From: Paramarasmius palmivorus
Lineage: Eukaryota > Basidiomycota > Agaricomycetes > Agaricales > Marasmiaceae
Assembly (NCBI GenBank): GCA_037176845.1
Contig: JAYKXP010000191.1
Coordinates: 16,664 to 80,663 of the forward strand
Direction of reading: 5' to 3'
Length of the DNA stretch: 64,000 nt
The position numbers were made by a program, and so were the translations under genes. The notes under the pieces were generated by a model that ran no database searches, was not told the origin of the DNA, and saw only the letters and a list, made by a program, of their open reading frames with translations. The stretch's first letter is position 1, and each line of letters opens with the position of its first letter. Below, piece by piece: positions 58,301 to 64,000 of the stretch.

Positions 58301-60136
58301 GTGTTTTTGCGGCCTTCTGTAGGACTATCCGGATTACCAACATCCGAGAATACGAAGAGCGGCAACTGAAGCTCGCACAGGAGGAAAGTGAAGCAAGGCT
58401 AAGATTTGAACAGCAGATTGCTAGGTTGACACACCAGTAAGTATTTTAGCCAGAGTTGATGTGCTAGTATCTGACAGATTACCAGGTTCGAGTATGAAAG
58501 CGAAGGTCTCAAGGGAGTACAAGAACGCCTGAGGACGGTCGAACGCGTTCTTGAAAGCGAACAAACCAATCTGGATCAGTTACGGGATCAAAAAGAGGCC
58601 ATTGAAGCTGAGCTGGCTGAGGCCGAAGAAGGCATAGCCGAGTTGAAAGAGGAGCTGAAGGAGTTACAGGAAATACTGGACGAGAAAACCAAGACGGTTG
58701 AACAAGTGAAACGGACAACGACAAAGGCTGCTAAGACACTGGAACAGGCTTTGAAAGAAATAAGTACGCGTGTAAGTGTTCGTCACGCTGTCTCACGTTC
58801 TACTCATAACATTTATCCTAGAACGATGAGATAGAGAAATTAGCCTTGGAGCGATCCTCAATCTACAGGAAGTGCAGACTCGAGGAAATTGATCTACCCC
58901 TCATTTCTGGAAGTCTGAAGAACGTCCCCATGGAAGAGGTAACCTATTTGTTGTCTGTTATCCCGCGTCAACTGGTATTAATGCACTCGAAATGACAGAA
59001 CCTTCGTGAAGAAGTTGCTATGGACGTCGATGAAGATGATGATGCCACTCAGCGGCCGAAGCAAGTGGCGGATTATGGGATTGAAGTTGATTTTGACATG
59101 ATTGGTGAAGATGACCGCACGGTGCGTCTGACGGACTTCATCTGGCCAACTTGGTACCAATTGATACCTCCCTCATTTAGCGCGATTCAGCAGAAGCACT
59201 AGCAGAATACGACGCCAGGATTTCAAAGTTGACTGCAGACATCGAGCGGATGGCGCCGAACATGAAGGCAATCGACCGGTATTGCTGAACCAAGTGACTT
59301 GATTCCTCCTTCTGACACATGCATAGATTGGAAGATGTCGAAGCTAAACTCGCCGAAACTGAGAAGGAGACTGAGAAAGCGCGGCAGGATTCCAAATCGG
59401 CCAGAGAGAAGTTCCAAAAGATCCAGAAAGACAGGTAGCATTTCTGCCATTATCTGACGATTTCCGCTTTACTGAGTAAACTTGACCTAGAACGGATCTG
59501 TTCATGAAGGCCTACGAACACATTTCAAGCCAAATTGATCAGGTGTACAAGGACCTCACTAAGGGTAAAGCGGCGCCTATGGGAGGCGTTGCCTATCTTA
59601 GTGTGGACGATCACGATGTATGTGTCTTCTGCCATAAAACGTAAGAACTGCACTGACAGGAATTTGAAGGAACCGTATAACGGAGGAATCAAATATCATG
59701 CGATGCCGCCTATGAAACGTTTCCGTGACATGGAGCAACTCTCTGGTGGTGAGAAAACCGTAGCAGCTCTCGCTCTTCTTTTTGCTATTCACAGGTATGT
59801 TCGCTACATTATTCCGATATTTTTTTTTACCGAACCTTCGTTTAGTTATCAACCCGCTCCGTTCTTCGTTTTGGATGAAGTCGACGCAGCTCTTGACAAC
59901 ACCAACGTTGCAAAAGTAGCGAACTACATTCGGTCTCAAGCCTCTGATGATTTCCAGTTTATCGTGATCAGCTTGAAGGGTTCGCTGTATGAGAGGGGAC
60001 ATTCGTTGGTTGGGATCTATAGGGATCAGGATGTGAATAGTTCGAGAACATTGACACTAGATGTAAGTCTTCATATGGCCATTGGTGAAATGATGATACT
60101 GACCATTTCGGATAGCTCACGCAGTACGATGAATGA
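55302..60136 (+). CDS. smc1: cohesin subunit SMC1
   Basis: Structural maintenance of chromosomes ATPase that holds sister chromatids with SMC3 and the kleisin. The start [20 protein letters not shown] is followed by Walker [10 protein letters not shown] at residues 31-39. The N-terminal head continues with [32 protein letters not shown] and [20 protein letters not shown], diagnostic of SMC1. A long coiled coil and the hinge follow, with [40 protein letters not shown] and [20 protein letters not shown]. The second coil includes [12 protein letters not shown]. The C-terminal head has the signature [20 protein letters not shown], Walker [21 protein letters not shown] and the tail [30 protein letters not shown]. 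Roughly twenty short introns are needed. Confidence 0.93.
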
Positions 60137-60371
60137 GTGTACATTTACTGGATTTCTTTATTTTCACTGTCTTACTTGCTATCGTGCTCACCATGTACTC
60201 ATATACAAGTTGCCTATTATTATCTCTCCGCTGTATTCTTTGATGTTCAGAATCAATGTTGTGCGATAAAACCTTCGAGTCTTCGACGCAGCACACCCAC
60301 GCGGGCTTTACCTCAACCATCATCAACATAATACCACACTCCTTTTCAGTCGCTCTTTTACACATTGCTAA

Positions 60372-61862
60372 ATGCCTCCAGACAATCCGCTCAGGCAATA
60401 CAGACAACCTAGACAGCTCACCACGAGCAGCAGCTTCAACTGGTGGCCTTACCCTCCGTGGGGTGCTTCCACCTCGACGACCCCAGCAGCAGTCACGATC
60501 ACCACTACAATCCAGGAAGTCCAGTCTTCAGATCCAGAACACTCGCCTAGCGTCGCTGCTTTACCGACACCGACTACTCTAAGTCAAGGATCCATTCACA
60601 TTCCTACTAATTCGTCTTCTATTTCGCCTTCTTCACCACCTCCTGTCACTTCTTCCGCCTCATCACTCTCAGGTTCAAACACGGTCATATCTATTACTCC
60701 GCTTGAAGCATCCCCTAACGCTACACCTTCCTTCATCGAATACCCCAAGAATTCGTCAAACACGAACACGAACGAGAAAATCAACATGATTCTGATACCC
60801 GTCTTCGTTGTCGTTGGTGTGGTGCTTGGAAGCATAGTTGCTTGGTTCGCCTATGGTTGTATCACACGAAAGGCGCATCGGAAGAAGGGCGGGAGGAGGA
60901 GGACGGAGCTGGAGGTTGGGCCGGAGTATGCGTATAGTCCAAGTTTCAAGGAGGATCCGGAGAAGATATCTCTGCCGACAGCAGACCAGCATGGGGTCGA
61001 ACAGGAGCCTACGTGGAAGGAGCTAGGTCATATCGAGGAGCAAAACTTTTTGCTAGTTCCTACTGCACCAAACACTTTCCTTTCGCCTGGACCTCGAGAT
61101 TCATCGAACAAGAGTTTGTCTAGAGCGACTACATCCAAGACTGCAACATCTGTGTCTGTCTACTCCCAGATTGATCTTGAGGATAACGAGGAGGACTACG
61201 ATCCCCGTTCACCACGTATTGGTACACAGAAGAAGAGGAGGGACAAGGGGAGCTTGAACACGGTTCGGAGAGTCCCTACTACTGCTACGACAGCAACCAG
61301 CAGGACTACAAGTACAAGCAAAAGCTCACGCGTGGAAAGTCTCTCTAGGAGGCGACCTACATACTCTCGAGACGATACATCATCCTCTTCCCATGCCGAG
61401 CTCAGTAGGAATACCACAGCTACCACCACCACCACCGCGACGCGCAAGGGCACGGGCGATACGAGGAGACCAGACCTCAGTAGGACAACAACATCTCGAA
61501 CTACAACAACCACTCGGACGGGCGCAGGCTTTCGTATTGTCGACGAATCGCCTCTGCAGAGTCCCACTGATGCTTTTGCCTCCCCTAACACGGGATTCTC
61601 TTGGGCTGGTGTTGGAGAGATGATATGGCAGCGACGAGCTCCTGATCTGGCCGAGCAAGACAAGTATACATCTCTGCCTAAGCCTCCGGCTCGTTCGAAG
61701 AAGTCCGGTAATTCGAGGAAGAATATTGTTGAGGAGAGGGATCGGAGGCTCAGGGAGTACTATGGCTATGACCTACCGCGGAGTCCTCCTCAGGTGACGA
61801 CGCCGAGATTGGAGGGGGAGCTATGCTTTACGCCGTTGATAGGGCAGGGGAAAGGATTGTGA
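60372..61862 (+). CDS. Ser/Thr-rich single-pass membrane protein
   Basis: A single uninterrupted 496-codon exon, unusual among intron-rich neighbours. The N-terminal half is a Ser/Thr/Pro-rich, probably O-glycosylated exterior. One membrane span lies at about residues 138-163 (MILIPVFVVVGVVLGSIVAW), followed at once by a strongly basic stop-transfer stretch (RKAHRKKGGRRRTELEV). The long interior tail is rich in Ser, Thr, Arg and Asp, with repeated TTTTR-like tracts, and ends in a conserved-looking segment (TGFSWAGVGEMIWQRRAPDL, then RDRRLREYYGYDLPRSPP). No cleaved signal peptide is obvious. The layout resembles fungal cell-wall-stress sensors, but no WSC or Mid2 signature is seen, so no function is assigned. 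Confidence 0.78.
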   Translation: MPPDNPLRQYRQPRQLTTSSSFNWWPYPPWGASTSTTPAAVTITTTIQEVQSSDPEHSPSVAALPTPTTLSQGSIHIPTNSSSISPSSPPPVTSSASSLSGSNTVISITPLEASPNATPSFIEYPKNSSNTNTNEKINMILIPVFVVVGVVLGSIVAWFAYGCITRKAHRKKGGRRRTELEVGPEYAYSPSFKEDPEKISLPTADQHGVEQEPTWKELGHIEEQNFLLVPTAPNTFLSPGPRDSSNKSLSRATTSKTATSVSVYSQIDLEDNEEDYDPRSPRIGTQKKRRDKGSLNTVRRVPTTATTATSRTTSTSKSSRVESLSRRRPTYSRDDTSSSSHAELSRNTTATTTTTATRKGTGDTRRPDLSRTTTSRTTTTTRTGAGFRIVDESPLQSPTDAFASPNTGFSWAGVGEMIWQRRAPDLAEQDKYTSLPKPPARSKKSGNSRKNIVEERDRRLREYYGYDLPRSPPQVTTPRLEGELCFTPLIGQGKGL

Positions 61863-62211
61863 CTTGTGCGCCTACAGGAGATTATTTGGAGTATCCAAGG
61901 TCTGTATATCTGTAAATGTACCGATGTAGTTTCTTCCTGTACACGATATGTCACTACTTGAGTTCAGAGTCCTATGCCATTACTTTGAGCTTGCCAGTAC
62001 TGAGGCACGTGACTCTGAAATTTCGCCTCGGCTGTTCAGGACGATGTTGGACGCGTACATTCATCTTGTGCAATGGTGAGCAAGAACCTCTTTCTCTTAG
62101 CTTTCGCTGATCGCCACTCAGAGTCTTGCATTCTTACACGCTCACGATTCGTCAGAATGTTGGTAGCTTCAAGTCTTGACAGGAAAAAAGCGACCTAACC
62201 TTTTCGTTCAG
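61863..62211. other. upstream region of the Ski8-like gene, first exon unresolved
   Basis: About 350 bp. An exon ending at 62075 before gtgagc (…TRTFILCN-, phase 1) would join correctly to the WD40 exon at 62212, but it has no convincing ATG in frame close by. Confidence 0.35.
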
Positions 62212-63376
62212 CCCACTCGGACGCAATCTGGGGTATATCTTGGACGGAAACTGACAATGTAATCTCGATATCGGCTGATGGCTCTATCAAGCAATGGGCT
62301 TCTTCCTCTGGACAACCAAATCCTCCAGCACAAGGCTTCCCACCGCGACATACCTTGGCTCTCACTTCGCTCTCCACATCACCGGATGGCCGCTTCGTGT
62401 TGTACAACAGTCTGGAAGGGTTGACTAGTCTATGGGACTTGAGCAGTGGTGAAGTAGTTGGGAAGTTTGAGAGTTACGCTAGGCAAGGACAGCCTGACGA
62501 TGTAGAACCTTGTGAGTTTTCTTGTCTTCTTTCCAAGCGTGTTACGTCTGAGTATCTTTTGCAGCCTGGTCTGTGTCTCTCAACCCAGCCGGTGGAACAT
62601 ATGCATCTTGCGGGGGCTCAGGAAAAGTCACTGTTCATTCTGCTTCCCCAGGTTCTGATTTTGGGACGCGATTAAACACGATACCGTCAGGAAGGAGCAA
62701 GTTTGGGATGTTCTGCTCACACGTTCGTGGTTACCATTCATTCTCTGAGATTCCTACTAACAAGAAATCGTAGAGTCCTGATGGCAAACGTCTTGCCCTA
62801 TCTTCGGAAAACGGGCAAATATTCATCTTTGACCTCGAATCCAGCTCCCTGGCAACAACCTACACCTCTCATGCAATGAGCGTACGCTCATTATCCTGGT
62901 CCCCTGATGGTAGCGTACGTTCACTGTTGTCCATATCTTTCTATCCCAATTGACATCACCCTAGCTGTTACTGAGCGCGTCGGAGGACAAGCGACTCATC
63001 CTTCATGATGTCCGCGTTTCTTCATCCGGTGCTATGTCGGGTGGTGCAGTAGCCACATTCAGCGGTCACACGTCCTGGGTTCTTAGCGTCGACTTTTCGC
63101 CCGATGGAAGATTGGGATTATCAGGGTATGTCCAGCATCGCTCTCTCCATGACCATTCCTCGCTGACGTTGCCCCAGTTCTGCCGACAAAACAATAAAAG
63201 TATGGGATATTGGTGCTCGTGCGGCAGTCTCTACCATTCCTGACACTGGTGGAGGAGAAGTTTGGGCTGTCTCGTGGAGACCAAAGCCTCCGGCTCATGG
63301 TGCTGGTGCCGGAGCATTCGTGAGCGGCGGAGAAGATGGTGTGGTGAAATGGTGGAGAGGCGCTGGTGCGAATTAG
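62212..63376 (+). CDS. Ski8-like WD40 protein (5' exon unresolved)
   Basis: Single WD40 propeller resembling Ski8/Rec14, the beta-propeller of the cytoplasmic Ski complex that feeds mRNA to the exosome and, in fungi, a Spo11 partner in meiosis. Blades read AHSDAIWGISWTETDNVISI-SADGSIKQWA, LALTSLSTSPDGRFVLYNS, SWSVSLNPAGGTYASCGGSG, SPDGKRLALSSENGQIFIFD, AMSVRSLSWSPDGSLLLSAS, HTSWVLSVDFSPDGRLGLSG and SADKTIKVWDIGARAAVSTI. The end, GEVWAVSWRPKPPA...GGEDGVVKWWRGAGAN, is the feature that favours Ski8 over other WD40 proteins. Five introns were inferred. The start codon is uncertain, as a first exon ending at 62075 in phase 1 seems to precede this one. Confidence 0.72.
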
Positions 63377-63625
63377 ACGTTTTCATCGTCCTAGAATACT
63401 GTTCTGCCTTGAGATGTATGTGCAAACGATGGGGCAGTCGTACAGAAAATTACATGACGACACTTCCATACCCCGGGTTTCCTCTACGCGTAGGACAATC
63501 TCTTTGTGACTAATTCATAACTCAACTGTATATATCTTATTAGGCAGGCTAACAAGCGAATGATCATCGCAGTTTGTTCTTCACGCGTCACGACTTGTTG
63601 ACAACCACCACCTCAGCTTACAACC
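63377..63625. other. intergenic
   Basis: Short gap between the Ski8-like stop and the last partial gene; no feature seen. Confidence 0.4.
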
Positions 63626-64000
63626 ATGCTACGGCCACTGACAGGAGGAGGAGGAGGAGGAGGAGGTAACGGCACATGGTCCCATTCAGAAACAGGGGCC
63701 GAGTCGAAAGTAAAGAAGGTGAGCTATAACTTTCTTTCGTATTCGACTCGCATAATCGACACATTTTTTTAGTTCACTAAAGTCTCTTCGACCAAGCGTC
63801 TGGGATATCAGTCGACGTCGAGACCACGCATTCACCAACCCCTGCACAGACGAGCTATTTGCCCAAGCTGTGCCTCCCCGGTCTCAGGCTCCTCAATCCT
63901 GTCCGGTCACCCTAATCCTATTGGTCATGCAACGTCACGATCTCTGCAGCATTCGGATTCTTCATCCGCAATACTGGCTCAAATATCAACTGCGCTCGCG
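63626..64000 (+). CDS. 5' part of an unknown gene (runs off the window)
   Basis: ATG at 63626 (aaccATG) gives MLRPLTGGGGGGGGNGTWSH then SETGAESKVKK, followed by an intron from 63720 to about 63771 (gtgagc...tttttag). The next exon is open in two frames to the edge. The phase-matched one reads FTKVSSTKRLGYQSTSRPR and then ICPSCASPVSG. A run of GGA repeats encodes the Gly stretch. No domain is seen in the visible part. Confidence 0.45.
63645..63668 (+). repeat. GGA trinucleotide microsatellite
   Basis: About eight GGA/GGT units encode a poly-Gly tract near the N-terminus of the last gene. Length is likely variable between strains. Confidence 0.75.

Noticed and set aside
1..64000. tRNA, rRNA or CRISPR features
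   Set aside because: No convincing tRNA box A/box B pairs, no rRNA-like conserved stretches and no regularly spaced direct repeats were seen when reading through.

Overview
The window is nuclear DNA of a filamentous basidiomycete, most likely an agaricomycete (mushroom-forming fungus). Genes are densely packed and most are split by many short introns of about 45-65 nt with GT..AG ends. Several proteins have fungal or basidiomycete-type architectures: Zn2Cys6 regulators, TPR plus DUF4470 proteins, an Rrm4-like RNA carrier with MLLE-type repeats, and a kinase-less Mad3. Roughly two dozen genes are visible. No rRNA, tRNA or CRISPR was found, and there is one clear transposon-like element.

Layout. 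0-8 kb: the 3' end of an unknown gene, a broken duplicate of a transcription-factor C-terminus, an anion:cation-symporter MFS transporter (MFS1), and the intact Zn2Cys6 factor TF1 convergent to it. 7.7-11 kb: a Gre2/dihydroflavonol-reductase-like SDR and a secreted, probably GPI-anchored, cysteine-rich protein. 11-17 kb: a housekeeping block with mitoribosomal mL59, a TENA/THI-4 protein, the mRNA export factor Yra1/Aly and actin-interacting protein Aip1. 17-24 kb: a doubtful, possibly decayed gene, a second MFS paralogue (MFS2), the spindle-checkpoint protein Mad3 and a small secreted protein. 24.7-32 kb: two tandem TPR-DUF4470 paralogues. 32-38 kb: an Nto1/BRPF-type chromatin reader (EPC-like, PHD, extended PHD, bromodomain, PWWP) and a classical SDR. 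38-41 kb: mostly non-coding, with a 456-bp MITE-like element. 41-49 kb: a GNAT/NAT8-like acetyltransferase, the Rrm4-like protein and a class-III aminotransferase. 49-52 kb: TF2, a paralogue of TF1. 53-64 kb: a mahogunin-type RING E3, cohesin SMC1, a Ser/Thr-rich single-pass membrane protein, a Ski8-like WD40 protein and the 5' end of one more gene.

Most neighbours are unrelated housekeeping genes, so I do not see one dedicated biosynthetic cluster. The connected part is a set of duplicated regulators and transporters: MFS1 and MFS2, plus TF1, TF2 and a TF fragment. MFS1 lies between two direct copies of a TF 3' end. The most unusual signal is that both TF genes split the Zn2Cys6 motif around a 6-nt microexon that carries most of the third zinc-binding cysteine codon context. 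A second signal is that five TATA-driven genes all place TATA about 48-53 nt before the ATG, which implies very short leaders.

CDS coordinates are start-to-stop spans including introns. Splice sites were inferred by eye from GT/AG signals, reading frame and comparison of paralogues inside the window. Family names rest on recognised motifs, not on database searches.
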